Positions 50,631 to 59,100 of a DNA stretch of 64,000 nucleotides are shown here, piece by piece. The stretch is from Parabacteroides acidifaciens. Lineage in GTDB: Bacteria; Bacteroidota; Bacteroidia; Bacteroidales; Tannerellaceae. The notes beneath the pieces were generated by a model that had not been told where the DNA came from, did no database searches, and saw only the letters and a program-made list of their open reading frames with translations. The stretch covers positions 62,001-126,000 of the forward strand of contig NZ_QREV01000003.1 in assembly GCF_003363715.1 (NCBI RefSeq), in the 5' to 3' direction. Both the position numbers and the translations under genes were made by a program. The number at the start of each line of letters is the position of its first letter. The stretch's first letter is position 1.

Positions 50631-51458
50631 ATGGAAAAGACTATTTTACTATTAGCCGTAATGTTTGCGGCATTTAACAATACTATGCTTATGGCTCAAA
50701 ATAAAATTACACAGACCGCAGGACGCAGTATCCTCGGAGAGTTCGCTCCGAAATTCGCGGAGCTGAACGACGACGTTCTTTTCGGCGATGCCGTCTGGAA
50801 TGATTCGACTCTTTCGCTTCATGACCACAGTATGGTCACTATCTCTATTCTCCTGGGGAAAGGGTTGATTGATTCCTCATTCCGCTCGCATTTGGAAATG
50901 GGTAAAAAGCACGGCATTACCCGCAAGGAGATTGCCGCCCTCCTGACGCAGGCCGCTTTTTATGCCGGCTGGCCCAACGCATGGGCGGGATTCCGTGTGG
51001 CGAAAGAAGTTTGGGCAGATGATACGGTTGGAGAGGATGCCAGAGCGACTTTCCAACGTGAGATGATCTTCCCCATCGGCGAACCGAACACGGCGTATGC
51101 CAAGTATTTCACCGGCAACAGTTACCTTGCGCCGGTTTCACGGGAGCAGGTGAACACATCCAATGTTACGTTTGAGCCTCGTTGTCGTAACAACTGGCAC
51201 ATCCATAAAGCCACGAAAGGCGGCGGACAGATGCTTATCGGTGTGGCCGGACGTGGCTGGTATCAGGAGGAAGGCAAACCTGCTGTGGAGATTTTGCCCG
51301 GCACGGTAATCCATATTCCGACTAATGTAAAACACTGGCACGGTGCAGCCGCAGACAGTTGGTTTGCACACCTTGCCTTCGAGATTTCCGGTGAAAACAC
51401 CTCCAACGAATGGCTGGAACCCGTTACGGATAAAGAGTATGACAAACTTCAAGAATAA
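50631..51458 (+). CDS. exported carboxymuconolactone decarboxylase-like / cupin fusion
   Basis: 275 residues with a Sec signal peptide (about 1-22, ending LMAQ). Residues about 35-140 are an AhpD/CMD-like helical domain (DHSMVTISILLGKGLIDSSF, LTQAAFYAGWPNAWAG) lacking the CxxC of peroxidase types. Residues about 175-255 form a cupin with NNWHIHKATKGGGQMLIG and HIPTNVKHWHGA metal-binding histidines. This two-domain combination recurs near flavodoxin and AKR genes in other bacteria; function unknown. Confidence 0.85.
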   Translation: MEKTILLLAVMFAAFNNTMLMAQNKITQTAGRSILGEFAPKFAELNDDVLFGDAVWNDSTLSLHDHSMVTISILLGKGLIDSSFRSHLEMGKKHGITRKEIAALLTQAAFYAGWPNAWAGFRVAKEVWADDTVGEDARATFQREMIFPIGEPNTAYAKYFTGNSYLAPVSREQVNTSNVTFEPRCRNNWHIHKATKGGGQMLIGVAGRGWYQEEGKPAVEILPGTVIHIPTNVKHWHGAAADSWFAHLAFEISGENTSNEWLEPVTDKEYDKLQE

Positions 51459-51469
51459 AACGTGTTCTT

Positions 51470-52039
51470 ATGTATAAAATCCTTTTGATATTGCTTTCGG
51501 TCATCGGTATGGCGACTGAAACTTACGCACAACAAAAACAGGATATGAACAACAAACAATCAAACCATAAAATCCTTATTGCCTATTTTTCGGCGACAGG
51601 AACGACTACTCATATAGCAGAAAGACTGGCAGACGTTACGGGCGGAGAACTTTATGCGATTACGCCTGCCAAACCTTATACAAGTGCTGACCTTGACTGG
51701 CACGACAAACAATCGCGTAGTTCGGTTGAGATGAACAATGCGAAAGTGCGGCCGTCAATCAAAAGCAAAAAGGAAAATATCGCTGATTACGATGTTCTTT
51801 TTATCGGTTATCCTATCTGGCGGAATCTCGCTCCGCGAATAGTCAATACGTTTATCGAGAGCCACGACCTGAAGGGCAAGACCGTAATTCCATTTGCCAC
51901 ATCAGGTGGAAACAGTATTGAAAATAGTGTAGTGATATTGAAAAAATCCTATCCCAGTCTGAATTGGAAAGAAGGGAGGTTGCTCAATCGTACCAATGAG
52001 AAGAATATCCATGAATGGATCAGCAACTTGAAATATTGA
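51470..52039 (+). CDS. exported flavodoxin
   Basis: 189 residues: a Sec signal peptide (1-20, ending ETYAQ) followed by a flavodoxin domain. KILIAYFSATGTTTHIAERL is the FMN phosphate loop and IGYPIWRNLAPRIVNTFIES the second FMN-contacting loop. It resembles the flavodoxin half of the fusion protein at 44922, implying duplication. It starts 11 nt after the CMD/cupin gene. Confidence 0.88.
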   Translation: MYKILLILLSVIGMATETYAQQKQDMNNKQSNHKILIAYFSATGTTTHIAERLADVTGGELYAITPAKPYTSADLDWHDKQSRSSVEMNNAKVRPSIKSKKENIADYDVLFIGYPIWRNLAPRIVNTFIESHDLKGKTVIPFATSGGNSIENSVVILKKSYPSLNWKEGRLLNRTNEKNIHEWISNLKY

Positions 52040-52073
52040 CCGCTTAAAATGAAAGAATAATGATGATTTCCCT

Positions 52074-52331
52074 ATGCTTGTCATGATGTGTCTTGCGATG
52101 GGGCTTGTTTTTGAAATTTTCATGCTTTCGTGGCTCTTTGCCAAATTAGGATTTCTTTCGGACAGTTTCATGCGCCGATGCCGGAAACATGCCGTTGTGA
52201 TCATTCTTGTCATGTCGGCAATCATTACTCCGACTTCGGATGTCTTCACACTATCGCTTGTCGCATTGCCGATGTGGATATTGTATGAAGTGAGTATTTT
52301 AATTGTGAAAAGAACTGTTACACATAAATGA
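52074..52331 (+). pseudogene. C-terminal fragment of TatC
   Basis: The 85 codons give MMCLAMGLVFEIFMLSWLFA, then KLGFLSDSFMRRCRKHAVVI and SAIITPTSDVFTLSLVALPM, matching the last two to three membrane helices of the twin-arginine translocase subunit TatC. A full TatC has about 250-270 residues and six helices; the N-terminal two thirds are absent, so this cannot be a working translocase component on its own. It lies between the exported flavodoxin and rteA. Confidence 0.75.
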
Positions 52332-52341
52332 CAGGAATAAA

Positions 52342-54675
52342 ATGGCGAGATTTTTACTGCAATATAAGATTCTTTTTGGCTACATACTCCTAATGATAAT
52401 AATCGGCTGCATGGCAGCCGTTTTATTTCATGAACGTCATCGGATACGTGAGATAGAGGAGGATGCCAATGCCATCCGTCTGGTACGCCGTGAAATCAAT
52501 AATATCCATCGCCATATAACAGACCTCGCCCTGTCCGGTGAATCGGTTATGGCATGGGAACAGGCTGATTACGAATCCTACCACGAAGACAGGCTGGATG
52601 TGGATATACTGTTACAAAATCTGCAACGGAGCCACGGCGACTTTGTCCTGTCGGATCAGATAGATACCTTGCGTAACCTGTTGGAGGATAAAGAAACGCA
52701 TTTGTTACATATCATGGAGGCATACCACCGCCAGGAAATCGCCGACAGCCTGCTGCTTCACCGTCTGCCAGTCGAAACCGAACGTGTGACAAGTCCCCGT
52801 ACCATTACCCAAAAGAAAAAAGGGATTGCAGGATTTTTCGGAAAGAAGGAGACCGTACAGGTTCCGCCTTCGGCTGATGCCATACGTTCTCTGAACGAAC
52901 AGCTGATAACCATACAGGAGGAGCGCATACGCAACATAGATGCATATTCGGACAGTCTCCGGCTCCAAAACAAGGAACTGAACCGCAAACTGCACATGCT
53001 GATTAACACCCTGAACAATCATACACAAGAGGTTTTTCAGTATAGGGAAAAACATATCGAGGCATCACACGAACTTTCCACCCGAATCATAACCGGATTG
53101 ATTATAGCCGCACTTATCCTGCTGGCAATCTTTTATATGGTTATCCAGCAGGACCTGAAACGCGACACGAGGCTCAGGCTGAAAATGGAGGAAATAATAA
53201 ACAGGAACCACGAACTGCTGGAGACACGCAAGAATATCATCCTTACCATCTCACATGATATACGCGCCCCGCTGAATATCATCAACGGCAGCGCGGAACT
53301 GGCGGCAGATACCCGTGACAGGAAAAGGCGGAACCGCCATCTGGCCAATATCGGAATAGTAAGCAGGCATATCCTGCACCTGCTGAACAACCTGTTGGAC
53401 GTGTACCGCCTGAACGAGTCCAAGGAGACCTGCAACAACGTACCGTTCAGCCTGAATGATTTGTTGGAGCGTATCTCTACTGGTTTTTCCAATGTGGTGA
53501 ACAACAAAGGCATCCTTTTCCTTTGTGATTTCAAGGATACGGATGTCGTGCTGCACGGTGACGTGGACCGCATCGAACAAATCATAGACAACCTGCTGGC
53601 AAATGCCGTCAAGTTCACGGATACCGGAACTATACATTTCAATGCCTCCTATAAAGACGGAAATCTCTCCCTGGAGATAAAAGACACGGGAATAGGTATG
53701 GATGAGAATACCCTTTCACGCATATTCCGCCCGTTCGAGCGTCTGGCCTCGGAAACGAACGCCGACGGCTTCGGGCTGGGACTCCCTATCACGCAAGGAT
53801 TGGTCAATCTTTTAGGCGGGAAAATAGATGTCGAAAGTGAAATCGGATGCGGTTCTACCTTCCGGGTATCATTGCCATTGCCGCTTTCCGACGAGAGGAT
53901 AGAACACGAGGTATCGGCATTGCCGGCAACATTGTCGTTGCCCCAGAGCGTCCTTGTCATCGACAACGACCGTCTGCAACTGGAAATCGTCAAGGAGATG
54001 CTGGAGCGTAACGGGGTGTCCTGTACTGCCTGTTCCAACGCCAGGGAACTCGTGAAGGAGATGCGCAAGCGGGATTACGACCTGCTGCTGTCCGACATAC
54101 AGATGCCGGGCACCAACGGTTTCGAGATATTGAATCTGCTGCGCAATTCCAATATCGGCAACTCACGCACGATTCCCGTCATAGCCATGACGGCAAGGGG
54201 TGACCGGGAAAAGGAAGCGTTCACCGGCAGCGGTTTTGCCGACTGCATTTACAAGCCCTTTTCGATGAATGAACTGCTGAATACCATATCCGCAGCCATG
54301 CCCCATAAAGAACCGGAAGGACCCTGCACTCCCGATTTCGACACGTTCACGGCGGATGTCCGGGACAAGCGGAAACTGCTCAGGACGTTCATTTCCCAAT
54401 CTCGTCAGGATATAGAAGATCTTAGTTCTGCCATGGAAGCCGGAGACAGAGCCGGATTACGGGAAATCGCCCACAAGATACAGCCCTCATTGGAACTGTT
54501 GCAAGCGGAAGGACCTTTATCCGATTTTCGCGCTGCCCTGAAAAGCGAGCCTGTCAATCAAGGGACTGTCAATGACTACACGAAACGGATTATAGAACAT
54601 ATCTCCATGCTGGTAACGGAAGCGGAGAACACTATAAACAGAATGACCCATGAAACGGAAAATACTGATAGTTGA
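52342..54675 (+). CDS. rteA: RteA-like hybrid sensor histidine kinase
   Basis: 777 residues. A membrane segment (about 8-28), a helical periplasmic sensor, a second segment (about 247-266), then a HisKA domain with TISHDIRAPLN (His305), HATPase (about 400-512, DTGIGMDENT, GFGLGLPI), a receiver (DLLLSDIQMPG, Asp585) and a C-terminal HPt domain (IAHKIQPSLE, His711). This is the architecture of RteA, which with RteB controls transfer of CTnDOT-type elements. In CTnDOT it follows tetQ; here it follows the redox operon after 10 nt. No promoter was found in the preceding 300 bases. Confidence 0.88.
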   Translation: MARFLLQYKILFGYILLMIIIGCMAAVLFHERHRIREIEEDANAIRLVRREINNIHRHITDLALSGESVMAWEQADYESYHEDRLDVDILLQNLQRSHGDFVLSDQIDTLRNLLEDKETHLLHIMEAYHRQEIADSLLLHRLPVETERVTSPRTITQKKKGIAGFFGKKETVQVPPSADAIRSLNEQLITIQEERIRNIDAYSDSLRLQNKELNRKLHMLINTLNNHTQEVFQYREKHIEASHELSTRIITGLIIAALILLAIFYMVIQQDLKRDTRLRLKMEEIINRNHELLETRKNIILTISHDIRAPLNIINGSAELAADTRDRKRRNRHLANIGIVSRHILHLLNNLLDVYRLNESKETCNNVPFSLNDLLERISTGFSNVVNNKGILFLCDFKDTDVVLHGDVDRIEQIIDNLLANAVKFTDTGTIHFNASYKDGNLSLEIKDTGIGMDENTLSRIFRPFERLASETNADGFGLGLPITQGLVNLLGGKIDVESEIGCGSTFRVSLPLPLSDERIEHEVSALPATLSLPQSVLVIDNDRLQLEIVKEMLERNGVSCTACSNARELVKEMRKRDYDLLLSDIQMPGTNGFEILNLLRNSNIGNSRTIPVIAMTARGDREKEAFTGSGFADCIYKPFSMNELLNTISAAMPHKEPEGPCTPDFDTFTADVRDKRKLLRTFISQSRQDIEDLSSAMEAGDRAGLREIAHKIQPSLELLQAEGPLSDFRAALKSEPVNQGTVNDYTKRIIEHISMLVTEAENTINRMTHETENTDS

Positions 54676-55966
54676 AGACAATGTAAGCCTTTCTCAGCGG
54701 CAGAAAGACTGGTTCGAGCAGGCAGGCTATGATACAATGACCGCCATGAACGAACCGGCAGCCCGCGCGTTGATACGCAGACACCAGTTCGACCTGATAT
54801 TGTCGGATGTCCGGCTGCCGGAAGGCGACGGAATATCCCTGCTGGAATGGCTTAAAAAAGAGAAAAGGGACATACCCTTCATCATAACCACGGAATACGT
54901 GTCGGTGCCGGACGTGGTACGCACCATCAAATTGGGAGCGAAGGACTACCTGCCCAAGCCAGTACACCGGGAACATCTGCTGGAACTGGCGGAAGAGATA
55001 TTCCGTCCGCTCGCGACTGTCCGCACGAAACCGAAGGACCTGTTCAAGCGTACCTGTCCCAGAATACTTGAGGTGGAACGATTCGCAAGATTAGTCGCCC
55101 CTTCGGACATGTCGGTGTTGATACTCGGTGCCAACGGGACGGGCAAGGAGTCTGTGGCCCAAAGCATCCACGAGAACAGCGAGCGTGTGGGAATGCCGTT
55201 CGTGGCAGTCAATTGTAGTATTCTGCCACGTGATCTTGCCCCTTCCATGCTGTTCGGGCACGAGAAAGGGGCTTTCACGGGTGCGGATGCGGCCAAACCC
55301 GGTTTCTTCGACATGGCGAAAGGCGGTACGCTGTTCCTGGACGAAATCGGAACGATGTCGTTCGAGATACAATCCATGCTACTGCGGGTATTGCAGGAGA
55401 ACGTCTATATGCCTATAGGCGGTCAAAAGGAAAAATTTGCGGACGTGAGAGTGGTAGCCGCCACGAATGAGAACATGGAACGGGCGATTAAAGAAGGAAA
55501 GTTTCGGGAAGACCTCTACCATCGCCTATGCGAGTTTGAGATACGACAACCATCTCTGGCTGAATGTCCGGGCGACATCCTGCCTTTGGCCGAATTTTTC
55601 CGTGAACGCTTCTCGAAGGAGCTCAAACGGGACACACGCGGCTTTTCCGACGATGCCATATACCGCCTGCGCTCCTATTCATGGCCGGGCAATGTCAGGG
55701 AGTTGCAGAACATGGTAAAGAGAGCCGTGCTGCTCGCGGAAAACCCGTTGCTGGATATGAAAAATTTGGTGCCTGGAAATCCATCCGACGATTCGGGGAA
55801 GGATACAATGCCGGTCATAGTCCCGTTGAAAAACGAAGATGTAGAGAAAGAATCCATCAGCAATGCCCTGCAAGCGTGTAACGGACACCGCGAACAAGCG
55901 GCACGATTGCTGAAAATAAATCCCGCTACATTGTACCGAAAGATGAAAAAATACGGGCTGAGATAG
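54650..55966 (+). CDS. rteB: RteB-like sigma54-type response regulator
   Basis: 438 residues. Receiver domain (1-120, phospho-acceptor Asp about 53 in LILSDVRLPEGDG), AAA+ activator domain (Walker A GANGTGKE, GAFTGAD loop for sigma54 contact, GGTLFLDEIG) and a Fis-type helix-turn-helix (EQAARLLKINPATLYRKMKK). It overlaps rteA by 26 nt. RteB activates transcription of rteC in CTnDOT; no rteC is seen in this window, so its local target is unclear. Confidence 0.9.
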   Translation: MKRKILIVEDNVSLSQRQKDWFEQAGYDTMTAMNEPAARALIRRHQFDLILSDVRLPEGDGISLLEWLKKEKRDIPFIITTEYVSVPDVVRTIKLGAKDYLPKPVHREHLLELAEEIFRPLATVRTKPKDLFKRTCPRILEVERFARLVAPSDMSVLILGANGTGKESVAQSIHENSERVGMPFVAVNCSILPRDLAPSMLFGHEKGAFTGADAAKPGFFDMAKGGTLFLDEIGTMSFEIQSMLLRVLQENVYMPIGGQKEKFADVRVVAATNENMERAIKEGKFREDLYHRLCEFEIRQPSLAECPGDILPLAEFFRERFSKELKRDTRGFSDDAIYRLRSYSWPGNVRELQNMVKRAVLLAENPLLDMKNLVPGNPSDDSGKDTMPVIVPLKNEDVEKESISNALQACNGHREQAARLLKINPATLYRKMKKYGLR

Positions 55967-56128
55967 ATTAAAAACACAAATAAAGCTCATTCCCTTTTCC
56001 AATAGTGGCCATTTTCTGAGAGGCGGTCTGTATATTACGGCAGTCATTTTTCAAGTTTCTGTTCCTGTTTTTCCGCTTTCAGGCGCAACGACTTCGGAGT
56101 GGAGCCCGTCCCGAGCCTTCAGGCGAGC

Positions 56129-56185
56129 GGCAAGTTGTTTTGGGGTGCCGGAAATAATTTCTGGCAGCCGAAAACACAACTTGCC
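56129..56185. repeat. long stem-loop downstream of rteB
   Basis: GGCAAGTTGT (56129-56138) pairs with ACAACTTGCC (56176-56185), and inside it GCCGGAAA (56147-56154) pairs with TTTCTGGC (56158-56165) apart from one mismatch. The whole forms a two-part stem that could end or stabilise the rteAB transcript. Confidence 0.7.
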
Positions 56186-56313
56186 ATGTTCGCTTGAACA
56201 TGAATTTTTCATCCGAAAAATTGTAATATGGCGGATCATCCTCTTCCCTTCAGGAAAATCTGTTCTCCGCCTTCTTTTTCACTCCTTGGATACCACTAAT
56301 AGGAACCATCGGG

Positions 56314-56350
56314 ACACCGGAACGGTGTAACAGGATGACACACGGTGTCA
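56314..56350. promoter_or_regulatory. paired operator-like dyads
   Basis: ACACCG-gaa-CGGTGT (56314-56328) and TGACAC-acg-GTGTCA (56336-56350) are both perfect 6-bp dyads with 3-bp spacers; their centres are 22 bp apart. This is the form expected of two adjacent dimer-binding sites. Confidence 0.5.
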
Positions 56351-56480
56351 CAGACCGTCAGCAGGCCGCCATGATAGTGGAAATCCGGGAATTTTATCGT
56401 TATTTTGCCGCATGTCCGAGTGCGTCCGGTCGCACAAGTATCCATGTGTTCGTCAGGTACGGGATGTATGGTCACCTCAA

Positions 56481-56550
56481 ACCGTTCGGTAATGTGTGAA
56501 TGGGGGCATATAAGGACATAATAATGTAACCGTTCCCCCATGTGTGAATG
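56481..56550 (+). repeat. 22-bp direct repeat pair
   Basis: ACCGTTC-N4-ATGTGTGAATG occurs at 56481-56502 and 56529-56550, 48 bp apart, upstream of the DUF3408 gene. Confidence 0.65.
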
Positions 56551-56734
56551 CGTGAATGGCTTAATGGCAGACGGAACATGTGGGGGATTGGGCATATGAC
56601 CGACTTACCTGATGGATGTACATACCCATCAGATATTGTAAACAGGTATGAATGGTCGTATCCCTATGTTCACAACGTGGGGAAAATGCAGGAGTGACGG
56701 AAAAGAATTGTTCAACTATCTAAAATATGGAATT

Positions 56735-57232
56735 ATGGTAAAGAGAAAAGAAGTCAAGATCGACGAGGAGCAGATACGCCGCGTAATGGCCGGGGATATT
56801 CCCGCCTCTGTCCTGGAAAATCGTTATGGGAGCAACGCTGCCGAATCCCAAAAAGAAGATGACAAGGAACCGGAAACGGAAAACCGGTCCGGGATTCCTG
56901 CCGAACCCGACAAGGTGGAAGCTCCCGGTTCCGGTGTGTCCGGCAGTGAGGAAGAAACGCCGTCCCCGGTCATCCGGGAGAAAACACGCCGGAAAAAGAA
57001 CATCCTTCAGGAGTATCCCGGACATCTGTTTGACAACAACGTTGTGAAAGAACGCCGCCAGACCTATGTCAGCAGCGACAACTACGAACGGGTGCGTACC
57101 CTGCTTTCCGTGATCGCACCCACACTCAGCATCTCGTGCTATATCGACAATATCCTTTCGGCCCATCTGGAGCAGTACCGTGACGAGCTGAACGCCATCT
57201 ACAGCAGCCGTATCAACCTGAAACCGTTATGA
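56735..57232 (+). CDS. DUF3408-family mobile-element protein
   Basis: 165 residues from the ATG at 56735 (MVKRKEVKIDEEQIRRVMAG); a start at 56648 gives an unlikely extension. The middle is low-complexity and acidic/proline-rich; the C-terminal part (VVKERRQTYVSSDNYERVRT, ISCYIDNILSAHLEQYRDEL) is the DUF3408 domain with a ribbon-helix-helix look. These proteins lie beside parA and mobilisation genes in Bacteroides conjugative transposons. Here no such partners are present. Confidence 0.8.
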   Translation: MVKRKEVKIDEEQIRRVMAGDIPASVLENRYGSNAAESQKEDDKEPETENRSGIPAEPDKVEAPGSGVSGSEEETPSPVIREKTRRKKNILQEYPGHLFDNNVVKERRQTYVSSDNYERVRTLLSVIAPTLSISCYIDNILSAHLEQYRDELNAIYSSRINLKPL

Positions 57233-57251
57233 TTCCGCGTGTGGCCGCATG

Positions 57252-57310
57252 AAAAAAGGGACACCCGAAGGTCGGAATCTCTTCCTTCCTCCGGATGTCC
57301 CTCGCTTTTT
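57252..57310. terminator. bidirectional terminator between convergent genes
   Basis: AGGGACA (57257-57263) pairs with TGTCCCT (57296-57302), with an A-run before and a T-run after, between the DUF3408 gene and the minus-strand gene at 57327. Confidence 0.75.
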
Positions 57311-57326
57311 CTTCCCTGTATTGGGC

Positions 57327-57740
57327 TTATCTTACACAGTTAGCTCTCAACCCTTTCGGTATCGGGTTGTCAAGGATTATCCTGTAGCAGAGCTTGCCGT
57401 CCACTTTTACCGGTTCTCTTGCTACCATGAAACCCGCGGATTTCTCGACCTTCGCCGCATCGAGTATCATGCCGGCTATGAAGCTGTTCGAGAAACGGGC
57501 GCAACGCGGGTCGTTCCATATCGTGAAGCCGTTCTCGTCGTCCGAGACGAACATGTACCAGTCTTTCGGCCTGTCGTCGTCCCTTGCGATGCACAGCCTG
57601 TTTCCTGCGTGCAGGCTCAGCTCCCTGCTCAGTATCCTGCTCAGGTACATGCTGCCGTCGCGGCATACCGTGATGATCCGTTTCCCCTTGTAGGTCAGTG
57701 CCGGATGGGAATTGCTCTTGTCATAAACTGTCAGTCTCAT
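57327..57740 (-). CDS. conserved hypothetical mobile-element protein
   Basis: 137 residues from the ATG at 57740 (MRLTVYDKSNSHPAL); an ATG two codons earlier is also possible. It is beta-rich: KRIITVCRDGSMYLSRILSR, RPKDWYMFVSDDENGFTIWN, and a tail VKVDGKLCYRIILDNPIPKG. I recognise no family. It follows the sigma-like gene on the minus strand with a 45-nt gap, so they are probably co-transcribed. Confidence 0.65.
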   Translation of the reverse strand: MRLTVYDKSNSHPALTYKGKRIITVCRDGSMYLSRILSRELSLHAGNRLCIARDDDRPKDWYMFVSDDENGFTIWNDPRCARFSNSFIAGMILDAAKVEKSAGFMVAREPVKVDGKLCYRIILDNPIPKGLRANCVR

Positions 57741-57785
57741 AATCATTCGTATTTTATAGTTATACATTGTCTGCCATTATACTTG

Positions 57786-58343
57786 TCATGCCGCCTCTCC
57801 GGCCATTATCAGCCTTCTTCTGGCGATGAACTTCCGGTTTGCCCTAAGGGATTCCATCATCGCCTGTGCCCGGCGTGTCACCACCGATGTTTTCTCGCCT
57901 ATGTGTCTGGCAATGGTGCGGAACGAACTGCCGGTCTCGTAGAACCGCAGCATGAATATCCTGTAATCCTCGTATGAGAAGTGCCGCCTGAGGAAATTCT
58001 GTATGTCCCTTACCAGCCTGTCACATCCGGTAAGCACCTCTTCCCGTTTCTCCGGCTCTTCCGCGTCGTCGGTCTCCTCCAGTTTCACGAAATATTCGTC
58101 CCCGGGAAAGTCGTAGCGGCTGCTGTCCCTCGTTCCCGCCTGTAGCATTCTCCGGTAACACCCGAAGAAGTAGGATTCCCAATCTTCTATTCCATCGGAG
58201 AACATCACCTGCTTCCTGACTGCCAGGTAAGCGTCATGGAATATGTCCTCATCGACCTTTCCATAGAGTGACAGTCTCTCTTTCAGCCTCGCGTATGAAC
58301 GGTTGAACCATTCGTTGAATTCTTTTACCTCTTTTGTTGCCAT
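57786..58343 (-). CDS. ECF-like sigma factor of the mobile element
   Basis: 185 residues. FNEWFNRSYARLKERLSLYG...DEDIFHDAYLAV resembles sigma region 2, and FLRRHFSYEDYRIFMLRFYE, then SSFRTIARHIGEKTSVVTRR, resembles region 4 with its helix-turn-helix. The region between is variable and acidic. Such short sigma-like proteins occur in Bacteroides ICEs. It is transcribed away from the excisionase-type genes across a 414-bp gap and could control either side. Confidence 0.6.
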   Translation of the reverse strand: MATKEVKEFNEWFNRSYARLKERLSLYGKVDEDIFHDAYLAVRKQVMFSDGIEDWESYFFGCYRRMLQAGTRDSSRYDFPGDEYFVKLEETDDAEEPEKREEVLTGCDRLVRDIQNFLRRHFSYEDYRIFMLRFYETGSSFRTIARHIGEKTSVVTRRAQAMMESLRANRKFIARRRLIMAGEAA

Positions 58344-58757
58344 ATCCTTTTGGTTTTATCTGTTAGACATCCGGCCCGTGGTACGGGCACTCTTGTTTCT
58401 TTGTATGCCTTACAGCCGTTCTCCCGCCGGAAAGGCGTCAAGGCTCGGCAGGAAAAAATACCGGAGCGCGAAGCGTGAGGATGATTTTTTCCCCGCCGAC
58501 CCGTAGGGCCCCGGCCTTGCGCCCCGGTGGGGAACGGCTACCTTTGCTTCAAAGAAATGAGGGTGCCTTTTCTTGTTTCCCACCTTTGGAATTATCACCT
58601 GCCGATGAAAAGGAATGTCTGCCGGTGACACCTCTCGTCCGGTTTGCGGCCCGTCTTGATTTTTTTATTTTCTTCGCACAGGAAACGGTTGGGACAGCAT
58701 TATTCCACCGTTCCGTTTCACAGTAAAAATCAATGTCAAACTTAAATTTGCAGGAAT
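58344..58757. other. 414-bp intergenic region between sigma-like gene and xis2c
   Basis: No gene was found. It is GC-rich at 58440-58540, with a TACCTTTG -7-like box at about 58541-58548, and has a short direct repeat CTGCCGRTGA at 58599-58608 and 58619-58628. TAAATTTG at 58743-58750 also fits the -7 pattern but is only 8 nt from the xis2c ATG. It probably holds the control region of the excisionase genes. Confidence 0.5.
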
Positions 58758-59078
58758 ATGGAAGTAGTGGTCATAGAGAAGTCGACTTTCGAGAGGATGC
58801 TCTCGGGGTTCGAGAATTTAGCGGAAAAGGTGGAACGGCTCTGCCGGGAACATGAGGACTTGGGAGAAAGGGAGTGGCTTGACAGCGGGGACGTGTGCAG
58901 GCTGCTCGGCATCAGCCCGAGAACCCTACAGACGATGCGGGAGAACGGAACGCTGGCTTACACGAAGATAAGCCACAAGGTGTACTACAGACCGGAGGAC
59001 GTGAAGGCCGTCTTTCCCGCAGCAGGAATGAAACGGCGTATGACCGTCGGTAAGGGAAGAGAATGTAATGTAATATAA
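58758..59078 (+). CDS. excisionase-type helix-turn-helix protein (Xis2c-like)
   Basis: 106 residues. An N-terminal coiled-coil-like helix (FERMLSGFENLAEKVERLCR) precedes a MerR/excisionase winged helix: WLDSGDVCRLLGISPRTLQT, then NGTLAYTKISHKVYYRPEDV. It matches the first of the paired small HTH proteins (Xis2c/Xis2d) needed for CTnDOT excision. GGAAT lies just before the ATG as a weak ribosome-binding site. It is followed after 22 nt by its relative. Confidence 0.8.
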   Translation: MEVVVIEKSTFERMLSGFENLAEKVERLCREHEDLGEREWLDSGDVCRLLGISPRTLQTMRENGTLAYTKISHKVYYRPEDVKAVFPAAGMKRRMTVGKGRECNVI

Positions 59079-59100
59079 TCAACCAATAAATATCAGACTT

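Larger units (their letters stand above)
55967..56734. other. 768-bp non-coding region after rteB
   Basis: No gene is supported. It contains a long stem-loop (56129-56185), two dyads 22 bp apart (56314-56350) and a 22-bp direct repeat (56481-56550). It separates the regulators from the DUF3408 gene and looks regulatory, perhaps also the former site of lost genes. Confidence 0.6.

Noticed and set aside
57249-57977. A 242-codon plus-strand frame.
   Set aside because: It is the reverse shadow of two well-supported minus-strand genes.
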